This document shows positions 7,368 through 17,000 of a stretch of 64,000 nt of DNA, one piece after another. The stretch spans positions 372,001 to 436,000 of the forward strand of contig JAEBDY010000001.1 in the NCBI GenBank assembly GCA_049997955.1, given 5' to 3'. Made by a program: the position numbers and the translations under genes. Source of the stretch: Umezawaea sp049997955 (lineage in GTDB: Bacteria; Actinomycetota; Actinomycetes; Mycobacteriales; Pseudonocardiaceae). Every line of letters starts with the position of its first letter. Position 1 is the stretch's first letter. The notes under the pieces are model-generated. The model saw only the letters and a list, made by a program, of their open reading frames with translations. It made no database searches and was not told the origin of the DNA.

Positions 7368-8389
7368 ATGGCCAGAAGGTTCCGGCACGAACCAATCCGA
7401 TCACCATCGGCGCCGTCAGCCTCACGCTGATCGCGCTGCTGCTGGTCGCCGCGTTCTACTCGGACGACCTGCCGATCATCGGTGGCGGCGCGACGTACTC
7501 CGCCGAGTTCAGCGAGGCCGCGGGCCTGGTGTCCGGCAACGAGGTCCGCGTCGCCGGGGTGAAGGTCGGCAAGGTGACCAGGGTGGAGCTCGACGGCAAC
7601 CTCGTGCGGGTGTCGTTCAAGGTCAAGGACGCCTGGGTCGGCGACCGCACCACGGCCACGATCCGCATCAAGACCCTGCTGGGGCAGAAGTACGTGGCGC
7701 TGGACCCGCAGGGGTCGCTGCCGCTCGATCCCGGCGACCCGATCCCGAAGGACCGCACGCTCGCGCCGTACGACGTGCAGGAGGCGTTCAACGGCCTCGC
7801 GACCACGGTCGGGCAGATCGACACCAAGCAGCTCGCGGACAGCTTCGACGTGCTGTCCCAGACGTTCGAGGGCTCGTCGGAGAGCGTGCGCGGCGCGCTG
7901 GACGGCCTGTCCGCGCTGTCGAAGACGATCTCCTCGCGCGACGAGCAGCTGGCCAAGCTGCTCGGCAACACGAGGGACGTCACCAAGACCCTGTCCGACC
8001 GCAACGAGCAGTTCGAGAAGCTCCTGTCCGACGGCAACCTGCTGCTCGGCGAGCTGCGCAAGCGCAAGGACGCGATCTCGTTGCTGCTCAAGGGAACCCG
8101 CGACCTGTCGACCGAGCTGACCGGGCTGGTGGCGGACAACAACGCGCAGCTGAAGCCCGCGCTGGAGCAGCTGGAGCGGGTCACGACCATGTTGCAGCGC
8201 AACCAGGACAGCCTCGACAAGGGCATCGGGCTGATGGCGCCGTTCTACCGGGTGTTCGCGAACACCCTGGGCAACGGGCGCTGGTTCGACGTGTACATCT
8301 GCGGCCTGCTGCCCCCCTCGGTGAACCTCGGCGTCGTCGGGTTCAACGAAGAGGGCTGCCTGCCCCCCGGCGTGCAGAGGGGGAAGTGA
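7364..8389 (+). CDS. mceC: Mce family protein, MceC position
   Basis: The third Mce subunit, 341 residues. A single N-terminal hydrophobic anchor (about 14-31) precedes an MlaD domain with GNEVRVAGVKVGKVTRVEL and IRIKTLLGQKYVALDP. The remainder is coiled-coil-prone helix with SSRDEQLAKLLGNT and SDRNEQFEKLL. It ends with a Cys-bearing FDVYICGLLPP segment. ATG 7364 overlaps the mceB stop (ATGA). The helical bundle likely assembles with its five partners into the periplasmic-side tube. Confidence 0.92.
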   Translation: MNGQKVPARTNPITIGAVSLTLIALLLVAAFYSDDLPIIGGGATYSAEFSEAAGLVSGNEVRVAGVKVGKVTRVELDGNLVRVSFKVKDAWVGDRTTATIRIKTLLGQKYVALDPQGSLPLDPGDPIPKDRTLAPYDVQEAFNGLATTVGQIDTKQLADSFDVLSQTFEGSSESVRGALDGLSALSKTISSRDEQLAKLLGNTRDVTKTLSDRNEQFEKLLSDGNLLLGELRKRKDAISLLLKGTRDLSTELTGLVADNNAQLKPALEQLERVTTMLQRNQDSLDKGIGLMAPFYRVFANTLGNGRWFDVYICGLLPPSVNLGVVGFNEEGCLPPGVQRGK

Positions 8390-9559
8390 GTGGCGACCAC
8401 GAAGGCGGGCCGCGACCTCGGTCGGGTGCTGGCGATGGCGTGCGTGCTGGCGCTGCTGGCGTCCGCGGCGCTGTGGTGGATCTTCTCCGGGGTCAACGAG
8501 CGGAAGGTCACCGCGCTGTTCGGCGCCGCGGTCGGGCTCTACCAGGGCTCGGACGTGCGGGTGCTGGGCGTGAAGGTCGGCGTGATCGAGGACGTGGAGC
8601 CCGAGGGTGAGCTGGTGCGGGTCGTGATGGCGCTGGACCGCGACGTAGAGGTGCCCGCCGACGCGCAGGCCGTCGTCGTCGCGCCGAGCGTGGTCAGCGA
8701 CCGGTACGTGCAGCTCGCCCCGGCCTACACCGCCGGGCCGACCATGGGCGACGACGGGGTGATCCCGCGCGAGCGCACCGCGACCCCCGTCGAGCTGGAC
8801 GAGCTGTACGCGAGCCTGGACCAGCTCACCACCGCGCTCGGCCCGAACGGCGCCAACCAGGACGGCGCCCTGTCCGACCTGCTGACCAGCGCCGCGAAGA
8901 ACCTCGACGGCAACGGCCAAGCCCTCAACGACACCATCACGCAGCTCGGCGACGCGACCAGGACCCTCTCCGGCTCCAAGGAGGACCTGTTCGCCACGGT
9001 CGACAACCTGTCGAGCTTCACCGCCATGCTCGCGGCCAACGACAGCCAGGTCCGCGACTTCACCGTCCAGCTCGCCGAGGTGGCCGGGTTCCTCGCGGAC
9101 GAGCGCGAGAACCTCGGCGCCGCGCTGACCGAACTGGCGACCGCTCTGGGGCAGGTGCAGGGGTTCATCAAGGACAACCGCGCCGTGCTGAAGTCCAACG
9201 TGGACAAGCTGGCGAGCATCACCGGCGTGCTGGTGAAGCAGCGCGCGGCGCTGGCCGAGACCCTGGACGTCGCGCCGCTCGCGCTGGGCAACCTGCAGAA
9301 CTCGTACAACGCCGCGTCGGGAACCCTCGACACCAGGGCCGACATCAACGAGCTGAACCAGCCGCCGATCGTGCTGATCTGCAAGCTCATCCAGCAGGTC
9401 GAGCCCGGCGAGGTGCCGCTCGCGCTGTCGCAGGTGTGCTCGCAGCTCGAACCCGTGCTGACCGGCGCGCTGCCCTTGCCGACGCCCGCGGAGGCGCTCG
9501 GTTCGCTGAGCCAGGGCAAGCTGCCGCTGCCGTTGCCGCTGGGGGGTGTTCCTCGATGA
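8390..9559 (+). CDS. mceD: Mce family protein, MceD position
   Basis: The fourth Mce subunit, 389 residues. An N-terminal anchor (about 10-30) precedes an MlaD domain with GSDVRVLGVKVGVIEDVEP and a VVSDRYVQLAP segment. A helical region follows with NLDGNGQALNDTITQLGDA, and the tail is Pro/Leu-rich (about 360-389). GTG 8390 begins immediately after the mceC stop. The low-complexity tail is typical of actinobacterial MceD proteins and probably extends into the envelope. Confidence 0.9.
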   Translation: MATTKAGRDLGRVLAMACVLALLASAALWWIFSGVNERKVTALFGAAVGLYQGSDVRVLGVKVGVIEDVEPEGELVRVVMALDRDVEVPADAQAVVVAPSVVSDRYVQLAPAYTAGPTMGDDGVIPRERTATPVELDELYASLDQLTTALGPNGANQDGALSDLLTSAAKNLDGNGQALNDTITQLGDATRTLSGSKEDLFATVDNLSSFTAMLAANDSQVRDFTVQLAEVAGFLADERENLGAALTELATALGQVQGFIKDNRAVLKSNVDKLASITGVLVKQRAALAETLDVAPLALGNLQNSYNAASGTLDTRADINELNQPPIVLICKLIQQVEPGEVPLALSQVCSQLEPVLTGALPLPTPAEALGSLSQGKLPLPLPLGGVPR

Positions 9560-10731
9560 GGCGCGCCCTGATCACCGCCGTGCTGGCGTCGACCGCGCTG
9601 CTCGCCGGCTGCGGCTCCGGCGGGTTCGACGGCGTCTACACGATGCCGCTGCCCGGCGGCGCCGACCTCGGCGACCGCCCGTACCGGGTGAAGGTGCGGT
9701 TCCTGGACGTGCTCGACCTCGTGCCGCAGGCGGGCGTCAAGGTCAACGACGTCCCCGTGGGCAAGGTGGAGCAGATCGACCTCGCCCCGGACGGCTGGAC
9801 CGCCGAGGTGACCGTGGTCGTGAACGGCGACGTGGTGCTGCCCGCCAACTCCGTCGCGAAGCTCCGCCAGTCCGCGTTGCTGGGCGAGAAGTTCATCGAG
9901 CTCGCCAAGCCCGCCCAAAAGGATCGGACACAGGGCGAGGAGGAGGGGAGGCTCGGCGACGGGGCCCTCATCCCGGTCGACCGGACCAACCGCAACCCCG
10001 AGGTCGAAGAGGTCTTCGGCGCGCTGTCCCTGCTGCTCAACGGCGGTGGCATCGCGCAGCTCCAGGACATCGCCAAGGAGCTGAACGCCGCCACCGAGGG
10101 CAACGAGCCGGAGATCCGGTCACTGCTGGCGAACCTGAACACGCTGGTCACCGAGCTGGACGGGCACAAGACCGAGATCACCAGGGCGTTGGACGGCGTG
10201 AACCGGCTCGGCGGCACGCTCAACGCCCAGCGCGACCAGATCGGGGGAGTGCTCGACACCCTCGAACCGGGCCTCAAGGTGCTCGCCGACCAGCGCACCC
10301 AGCTCGTCACGCTGCTCCAGGCGCTGGACGAGCTGTCCGGTGTCGCCGTCGACACCGTCGACAGGAGCAAGGCGGACCTGGTCGCGGACCTGAAGGCGCT
10401 GACGCCGACGTTGCAGAAGCTCGCGGAGGCGGGCACGAACCTGCCGAACGCGTTCCAGCTGCTCTTCACCTACCCGTTCCCGGACGCGGCGGTCGACGGC
10501 ATCAAGGGCGACTACACGAACCTGTACGCGGACATCGACCTGAACCTCGGCAACGTCCTCGACAACCTGGGCTCGTCGCGGCAGGGCCTCGTGCCCGGCG
10601 TCCCTGGCCTGGACGGCAAGCCGCTGCCGTCGCTGCCCCTCCCCCTGCCGAACCTCCCGGTGCCGGGCATCGGCACCGGGACCGGGCTCGGCGACCTGCT
10701 CGGCGGACTGCTGGGAGGTGGTCGCCGATGA
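9556..10731 (+). CDS. mceE: Mce family lipoprotein, MceE position (Lpr-like)
   Basis: In mce operons the fifth subunit is normally a lipoprotein, and this one fits. The 391-residue protein begins MRRALITAVLASTALLAGCG, a signal peptide with lipobox LLAGC and lipidation cysteine C19. The MlaD domain follows with AGVKVNDVPVGKVEQIDL and LRQSALLGEKFIELA, then helices and a Leu/Pro/Gly-rich tail. ATG 9556 overlaps the mceD stop (ATGA). Lipid anchoring differs from its partners, which use transmembrane anchors. Confidence 0.93.
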   Translation: MRRALITAVLASTALLAGCGSGGFDGVYTMPLPGGADLGDRPYRVKVRFLDVLDLVPQAGVKVNDVPVGKVEQIDLAPDGWTAEVTVVVNGDVVLPANSVAKLRQSALLGEKFIELAKPAQKDRTQGEEEGRLGDGALIPVDRTNRNPEVEEVFGALSLLLNGGGIAQLQDIAKELNAATEGNEPEIRSLLANLNTLVTELDGHKTEITRALDGVNRLGGTLNAQRDQIGGVLDTLEPGLKVLADQRTQLVTLLQALDELSGVAVDTVDRSKADLVADLKALTPTLQKLAEAGTNLPNAFQLLFTYPFPDAAVDGIKGDYTNLYADIDLNLGNVLDNLGSSRQGLVPGVPGLDGKPLPSLPLPLPNLPVPGIGTGTGLGDLLGGLLGGGRR

Positions 10732-11954
10732 TCCCCCGCGGGATCAAGCTCCAGATCGGCGCGTTCATCGTCATCGCGCTGGTGGGCATCAGCTACGTCG
10801 GCGCCCGCTACGTCGGCCTCGGTCGGCTGGTCGGCTCGTCCGGCTACGTCGTGACGATGCGGCTCGCGGACTCCGGCGGCATCTTCACCAACGCCGAGGT
10901 CACCTACCGCGGCGTCACGATCGGCCGGGTCGGCGCGATGCGGCTGGCCGCCGACGGCGTCGACGTCGACCTCGACATCGACCCGGACGCCCCGCGCGTC
11001 CCGTCGGACCTGGACGCCGTGGTGGCGAACCGGTCCGCGGTCGGCGAGCAGTTCGTGGACCTGCGCCCCAAGACCGCCGACGGTCCGTACCTGGAGGCGG
11101 GCTCGGTCATCCCGCGCACGGCCACCAGGATCCCGCCGCCGGTCGACAACCTCCTCGCCAACCTCGACTCGTTCGCCAAGTCGGTGCCGACGGACGCGCT
11201 GCGCACCGTCGTGGACGAGTTGGACATCGCGTTCAACGGCGTCGGCCCCGACCTCCAGGTGCTGCTGGACAACACCCGGTCGTTCACCCAGACCGCGACC
11301 GACCACCTGCCCGAGACCAAGGCGCTGCTCCAGGACGGCCTGACCGTCCTGGACACCCAGGCCCGGCAGGGGAGCGCGATCAGGTCGTTCAGCGGTGACC
11401 TGCGGCTGCTCGCCGAGCAGTTGGAGAAGTCCGACGGCGACCTCCGGAACCTGATCGCCGTGAGCCCGCGGGCGGCCGACCAGGTGTCCGCGCTGCTGCG
11501 CGAGAGCGGCCCGAACCTCGGCGTCGTGATCGCGAACCTGCTGACCACCTCGAACATCCTGGTGACCAGGCTCGACGGCCTCGAGCAGATCGCCGTGACC
11601 TACCCGATCGTCGTCGGCGGCGGCTTCACCGTCGCGCCCGGCGACGGCACCGCCCACTTCGGCCTCGCGATCAACGTGTTCGACCCCGCGCCGTGCACCG
11701 TCGGCTACGAGGGCACCCGGATCCGGCAGGGCACCGACACCACCCCCGTCGCGCTGAACACCCAGGCGTACTGCGCGCTGGCACGGGGGAGCGCCACCGC
11801 CGTGCGCGGTGCCCAGAACGCCCCGTACGGCGGCCAGCCGACCACACCCCAGGGCAACGAGACCACGCAGCCGGGGCAGGAGCAGACCGGGACCGCGGCC
11901 ACCGCCGCACCGGTGCTGACCAGCCTCGGTCAACTGCTCGGCCTACAGGGCTAG
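10728..11954 (+). CDS. mceF: Mce family protein, MceF position
   Basis: The sixth Mce subunit, 408 residues, completes the hexamer set. It has an N-terminal anchor (about 8-27), an MlaD domain with NAEVTYRGVTIGRVGAMRL and ANRSAVGEQFVDLRP, and helical regions. The C-terminus is Gln/Thr/Pro-rich. ATG 10728 overlaps the mceE stop. An 8-bp gap leads to the Mce-associated genes. No subunit of the expected set is missing or broken, which argues that the importer is functional. Confidence 0.92.
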   Translation: MIPRGIKLQIGAFIVIALVGISYVGARYVGLGRLVGSSGYVVTMRLADSGGIFTNAEVTYRGVTIGRVGAMRLAADGVDVDLDIDPDAPRVPSDLDAVVANRSAVGEQFVDLRPKTADGPYLEAGSVIPRTATRIPPPVDNLLANLDSFAKSVPTDALRTVVDELDIAFNGVGPDLQVLLDNTRSFTQTATDHLPETKALLQDGLTVLDTQARQGSAIRSFSGDLRLLAEQLEKSDGDLRNLIAVSPRAADQVSALLRESGPNLGVVIANLLTTSNILVTRLDGLEQIAVTYPIVVGGGFTVAPGDGTAHFGLAINVFDPAPCTVGYEGTRIRQGTDTTPVALNTQAYCALARGSATAVRGAQNAPYGGQPTTPQGNETTQPGQEQTGTAATAAPVLTSLGQLLGLQG

Positions 11955-11962
11955 GAGAACGC

Positions 11963-12481
11963 ATGAACACCGGAATCCGCCGTTGGGCGCTGCCGCTGAG
12001 CGCGGTGCTCGTGGTGCTCGCCGCCGGCTACGCGGCGTGGGCTGGGGTGTCGTGGTGGAGCGGCTCCACCAACGACGGCGTCGCCTACGCCGAGGAGCGC
12101 GACGAGGTGCTGCGCGTCGGCCAGGTCGGCATCGCGAACTTCACCACCCTCGACCACCGCAAGGTGGACGAGGACCTGGCGCGCTGGCTGGACTCGTCCA
12201 CGGGCGACCTGCACCAGGAGATCGAGACCGGCAAGGACGGCCGCAAGAAGCAGATCCAGGACGCCAAGACGGTCACCACCAGCCGGGTGCTCGACGCCGC
12301 CGTCACCGAACTCGACGACCGCGCCGGTCAGGCCCACCTGATCGCCGTGGTCGAGACGACCGTGACCCCGGACGGCGGCCAGGCGGTCAAGAAGGTCAAT
12401 CGCTACCAGACCGACCTGACCCGCACGGACGCCGGTTGGAAGCTCAGCGCGCTCGGCCCCGTCGCGGCCGGCGGCGCCTGA
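11963..12481 (+). CDS. Mce-associated membrane protein (Mas type), first copy
   Basis: A 172-residue protein with one N-terminal membrane segment (about 8-32, including WAGVSWW) and a C-terminal domain of the nuclear-transport-factor-2-like Mce-associated kind. Visible landmarks are FTTLDHRKVDEDLARWLD and HLIAVVETTVTPDGG. Proteins of this type follow mceF in actinobacteria and are thought to stabilise the transporter. ATG 11963 follows AGGAGAA, 8 bp after mceF. It probably works with the related protein encoded next. Confidence 0.85.
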   Translation: MNTGIRRWALPLSAVLVVLAAGYAAWAGVSWWSGSTNDGVAYAEERDEVLRVGQVGIANFTTLDHRKVDEDLARWLDSSTGDLHQEIETGKDGRKKQIQDAKTVTTSRVLDAAVTELDDRAGQAHLIAVVETTVTPDGGQAVKKVNRYQTDLTRTDAGWKLSALGPVAAGGA

Positions 12482-12498
12482 TCAGATTGGACTCCCCA

Positions 12499-13503
12499 GT
12501 GCCTCCGCCGCCCCGCCGCCGCCCGGTCCCGTCCACGCCCGCGCACCGACCGAAGGTCGCGGGCCTGCACAAGCGCCACACCTCCGAGCCGACCCCGGAG
12601 GAGCGGCTCGACGGCCGACCGCTCCCGGACGCACCCGCCGCGGCCGCGACCACCGGGACGCCGCCGCGGGTCACCTCCCCGGACACGGCCGTCGAGGACA
12701 CCTCGGCCGTCACCGCAGCCGAACCGACCACCGCCGAACCTGACAGCGCCGAACCGGCCGAGTCGGAGGCCGGGTCCGCCGGCGCCTCCGCGCCCGTGGC
12801 AGGCCCCGGCACCACCAGGACCGGGTCGGGTTCGAAGCCGGTCGGTCGCAAGAGGACGTCGACCAGGGTCCCGTCGCCGTCGCCCAGGAAGGACGCCGCC
12901 TCGGACGCCGACGCCGACGCGGTGTCCCACGCCGCGGACGCCACCAAGGCGGACCGGACCCGGTCCCCGCTGCTCCTCCCGCTGGTCCTCGTCCTGGTCG
13001 CCGCGGTGCTCGCGGGCCTGGGCTCCTGGTTCCAGACCCGGAGCCGCGACGTCCGCCTCAACGAGGCGCTGGTCGACACCGGCGGCACCACCGAGGTCAG
13101 CGGCCAGGCCCGCGAGGCGGTCGAGAGGGCCTTCTCCTACAACTTCGCCGACGTCGCGGCGACCGAGAGCGCCGCGAACGAGCTGCTGGTCGGCAAGGCG
13201 AAGTGCCAGTACAACGCGATCTTCGGCCCGGTGAAGACCCTCGCCCCCGAGCAGAAGCTGGTGGTCACCGTCAGGGTCGTGAGCAGCGGCGTCACGTCGC
13301 TGGAGGGCGACCGCGCCACGGTCCTGCTGTTCATCGACCAGGTCACCACGCGCACGACCGACAACCAGACCGGCGGCGGCATCGCGATGATGCGCGTGGG
13401 CGCGCAGCGCTCGGACGGCCGCTGGAAGGTCGACAACATGGAGATGTTCGGCCAGACCGGCGACCAGTCGGCCGAGATGCGGAAGTGCGCGGACGCGGAG
13501 TAG
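12499..13503 (+). CDS. Mce-associated membrane protein with long disordered N-terminus, second copy
   Basis: A 334-residue protein. About 150 N-terminal residues are Pro/Ala/Glu/Ser/Thr-rich and probably disordered on the cytoplasmic side. One membrane segment follows (about 157-176) and then an NTF2-like domain with VERAFSYNFADV and RVGAQRSDGRWKVDNMEMFGQ. The start is uncertain: GTG 12499 or TTG 12487, neither with a clear ribosome binding site. It is the last gene of the mce operon, only 17 bp after its relative. Function is inferred from family and position. Confidence 0.82.
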   Translation: MPPPPRRRPVPSTPAHRPKVAGLHKRHTSEPTPEERLDGRPLPDAPAAAATTGTPPRVTSPDTAVEDTSAVTAAEPTTAEPDSAEPAESEAGSAGASAPVAGPGTTRTGSGSKPVGRKRTSTRVPSPSPRKDAASDADADAVSHAADATKADRTRSPLLLPLVLVLVAAVLAGLGSWFQTRSRDVRLNEALVDTGGTTEVSGQAREAVERAFSYNFADVAATESAANELLVGKAKCQYNAIFGPVKTLAPEQKLVVTVRVVSSGVTSLEGDRATVLLFIDQVTTRTTDNQTGGGIAMMRVGAQRSDGRWKVDNMEMFGQTGDQSAEMRKCADAE

Positions 13504-14013
13504 ACGTCCGATCAGTGGATCAGGCGACAACGGCGTTCACGGCCTTCACAGGGACGTTGAAGATCCACTTCAAGCCCCTGGGCGCGTGACGCCGGACACA
13601 CTATTCAGCCCGTTTTGTGCCCCGGTGTACACGGTCCAGTGGAGCCGTCTTGGAGGGGTCAACTGTTCACCGGCGCTGCTCCGCTCGTGTTTGCCCTGGT
13701 CAAAGAGGTTACTTCCGGTAAACATGGTTTGCGCCACCGGAGTGATCGGGGCGTGGCATCTTGACTGTGGGCGCAGGCAGGGTCACTCTGTTTCCGAACA
13801 CGAGAAAGGTCCTTCCAGGTGCCTCTCGACAGTCGCCGTGTGTGTGGCTAGACTGCTCCTTTGCGCTGCCCTCATCCCGTTTTGCCCCCTTGTTGGGCCC
13901 CTCCTCGCCGGGAGGAAGCCTGCCGAGACCAGGATGCGCACGGCGGCGCCGCACCCTTGACAGCCGTGCTAGTCCGCTGCTAGCCAGCTAATTAGTCCCT
14001 GGAAGGACGCATC
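13504..14013 (+). other. Intergenic region and leader of rpoB
   Basis: A 510-bp gap between the mce operon and rpoB. No credible gene is seen; an open frame from about 13586 lacks a ribosome binding site and family features. It contains a housekeeping promoter candidate (13826-13854), leaving a leader of about 150 nt. I see no strong terminator behind the mce operon, only a weak TTGAAG/CTTCAA hairpin near 13557-13573. Confidence 0.6.
13826..13854 (+). promoter_or_regulatory. Putative promoter of rpoB-rpoC
   Basis: TCGACA (13826-13831) and TAGACT (13849-13854) are spaced by exactly 17 bp, a good match to actinobacterial housekeeping promoters. Transcription would start near 13861, about 150 nt before the rpoB start codon. 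Confidence 0.55.
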
Positions 14014-17000
14014 TTGGCGATCTCTCGCGCGACCAAGGCCACTGCTGCGACCAACTCCACGTCGGGGATCCCTGGAGCGCCCAAGCGGGTCTCATTTGCG
14101 AAGATCCACGAACCGCTCAAGACGCCCAACCTGCTTGACCTGCAGATTCAGTCCTTCGAATGGCTCACCGGTGATGAGGCCTGGTTCCAGCGCCGCATCG
14201 ACGCCGGTGACGAGGCGCCGACGGGCGGCCTCGAAGAGGTCCTCAACGAGATCTCGCCGATCGAAGACTTCTCGGGCTCGATGTCCCTCTCCTTCTCCGA
14301 CCCGCGCTTCGACGAGGTCAAGGCCTCGACCGAGGAGTGCAAGGACAAGGACATGACGTACGCCGCCCCGTTGTTCGTCACGGCGGAGTTCACCAACCAC
14401 ACCACTGGCGAGATCAAGAGCCAGACGGTGTTCATGGGTGACTTCCCGATGATGACCGACAAGGGCACGTTCATCATCAACGGCACCGAGCGGGTGGTGG
14501 TTTCCCAGCTCGTTCGATCGCCCGGCGTCTACTTCGACACCAATGTCGACAAGACGACGGACAAGGACGTCTTCAGCGTCAAGATCATCCCTTCGAGGGG
14601 TGCTTGGCTGGAGTTCGACGTGGACAAGCGCGACACCGTCGGTGTGCGCATCGACCGCAAGCGCCGCCAGCCGGTCACCGTGCTGCTGAAGGCGCTGGGC
14701 TGGTCCACCGAGCAGATCCGTGAGCGCTTCTCGTTCAGCGAGACCCTCCTCACGACGCTCGAGAAGGACCACACCGCCGGCACCGACGAGGCACTGCTCG
14801 ACATCTACCGGAAGCTGCGCCCCGGCGAGCCCCCCACCAAGGAGAGCGCGCAGGCCCTTCTGGAGAACCTGTTCTTCAAGGAGAAGCGCTACGACCTCGC
14901 CAAGGTCGGCCGGTACAAGGTCAACAAGAAGCTGGGCCTGGCCAGCCCGATCAGCACCGGTGTGCTCACCGAGGACGACGTCGTCACGACGATCGAGTAC
15001 CTCGTGCGCCTGCACGCCGGTGAGACGAACATGCAGCCCGGCGAGACCGAGGTGCCCGTCGAGGTCGACGACATCGACCACTTCGGCAACCGTCGTCTCC
15101 GCACGGTCGGCGAGCTGATCCAGAACCAGATCCGCGTGGGCCTGTCCCGCATGGAGCGCGTGGTCCGCGAGCGGATGACGACCCAGGACGTCGAGGCGAT
15201 CACGCCCCAGACCCTGATCAACATCCGTCCCGTCGTGGCCGCGATCAAGGAGTTCTTCGGAACCTCCCAGCTCTCGCAGTTCATGGACCAGACCAACCCG
15301 CTCGCGGGCCTGACCCACAAGCGCCGCCTGTCGGCGCTGGGTCCGGGTGGTCTGTCCCGTGAGCGCGCGGGCATGGAGGTCCGGGACGTCCACCCGTCGC
15401 ACTACGGCCGCATGTGCCCGATCGAGACGCCGGAAGGCCCGAACATCGGCCTGATCGGCTCGCTGTCCTCCTACGGGCGGGTCAACCCGTTCGGCTTCAT
15501 CGAGACGCCGTACCGCAAGGTCGTCGACGGTCGGGTCACCGACCAGATCGACTACCTGACGGCCGATGAGGAGGACCGCTACGTCAAGGCGCAGGCGAAC
15601 GCCCAGATCGACCTCGACGGCAACTTCATCGAAGACCGCGTCCTCGTCCGCAAGAAGGGCGGCGAGGTCGAGCTGATCCTGCCCGAGGACGTCGACTACA
15701 TGGACGTCTCGCCGCGGCAGATGGTGTCGGCCGCGACCGCGATGATCCCGTTCCTCGAGCACGACGACGCGAACCGCGCCCTGATGGGCGCGAACATGCA
15801 GCGCCAGGCCGTTCCGCTGCTCCGCAGCGAGGCGCCGCTGGTCGGCACCGGCATGGAGCTGCGCGCCGCGGTCGACGCGGGCGAGGTCGTCGTCGCCAAG
15901 AAGACCGGTGTCGTCGAGGAGATCTCCGCCGACTACGTCACGGTGATGGCCGACGACGGTTCCCGCCAGACCTACGGGATGCACAAGTTCCGCCGGTCCA
16001 ACCAGGGCACCTGCATCAACCAGAAGCCGATCGTCCACGAGGGTGACCGCGTGGAGTCCGGCCAGGTCCTCGCGGACGGGCCGTGCACCGAGAACGGCGA
16101 GATGGCCCTCGGCAAGAACCTGCTCGTGGCGATCATGCCGTGGGAAGGCCACAACTACGAGGACGCGATCATCCTGTCGCAGCGCCTCGTACAGGACGAC
16201 GTGCTCACCTCGATCCACATCGAAGAGCACGAGATCGACGCTCGCGACACCAAGCTGGGTGCCGAGGAGATCACGCGGGACATCCCGAACGTCTCCGAGG
16301 AGGTCCTCGCGGACCTCGACGAGCGCGGCATCATCCGCATCGGCGCCGAGGTCCAGCCCGGTGACATCCTGGTCGGCAAGGTCACGCCCAAGGGCGAGAC
16401 CGAGCTGACCCCGGAGGAGCGCCTGCTCCGCGCGATCTTCGGCGAGAAGGCGCGCGAGGTGCGCGACACGTCGCTGAAGGTGCCGCACGGCGAGTACGGC
16501 AAGGTCATCGGCATCCGCGTGTTCAGCCGCGAGGACGACGACGAGCTGCCTCCGGGCGTGAACGAGCTCGTCCGGGTCTACGTGGCGCAGAAGCGCAAGA
16601 TCCAGGACGGCGACAAGCTCGCGGGCCGCCACGGCAACAAGGGCGTCATCGGCAAGATCCTCCCCGCGGAGGACATGCCGTTCCTCGAGGACGGCACGCC
16701 GGTCGACATCGTCCTGAACACCCACGGCGTGCCGCGTCGTATGAACATCGGCCAGGTCCTGGAGACCCACCTCGGGTGGATCGCCAAGCAGGGCTGGAGC
16801 ATCGACGGCGAGGCCGACTGGGCGAAGAACCTGCCAGAGGACCTCTACCACGTGGAGCCGAACACGAACACGGCCACGCCGGTGTTCGACGGCGCCCAGG
16901 AAGAGGAGATCACCGGGCTGCTCGGCTCGACCATCCCGAACCGCGACGGCGAGCGGATGGTCAAGCAGAACGGCAAGGCGCAGCTCTTCGACGGTCGCTC

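Noticed and set aside
13586..13960. Open frame of 124 codons in the rpoB leader
   Set aside because: No ribosome binding site and no family features, and it overlaps the rpoB promoter candidate.
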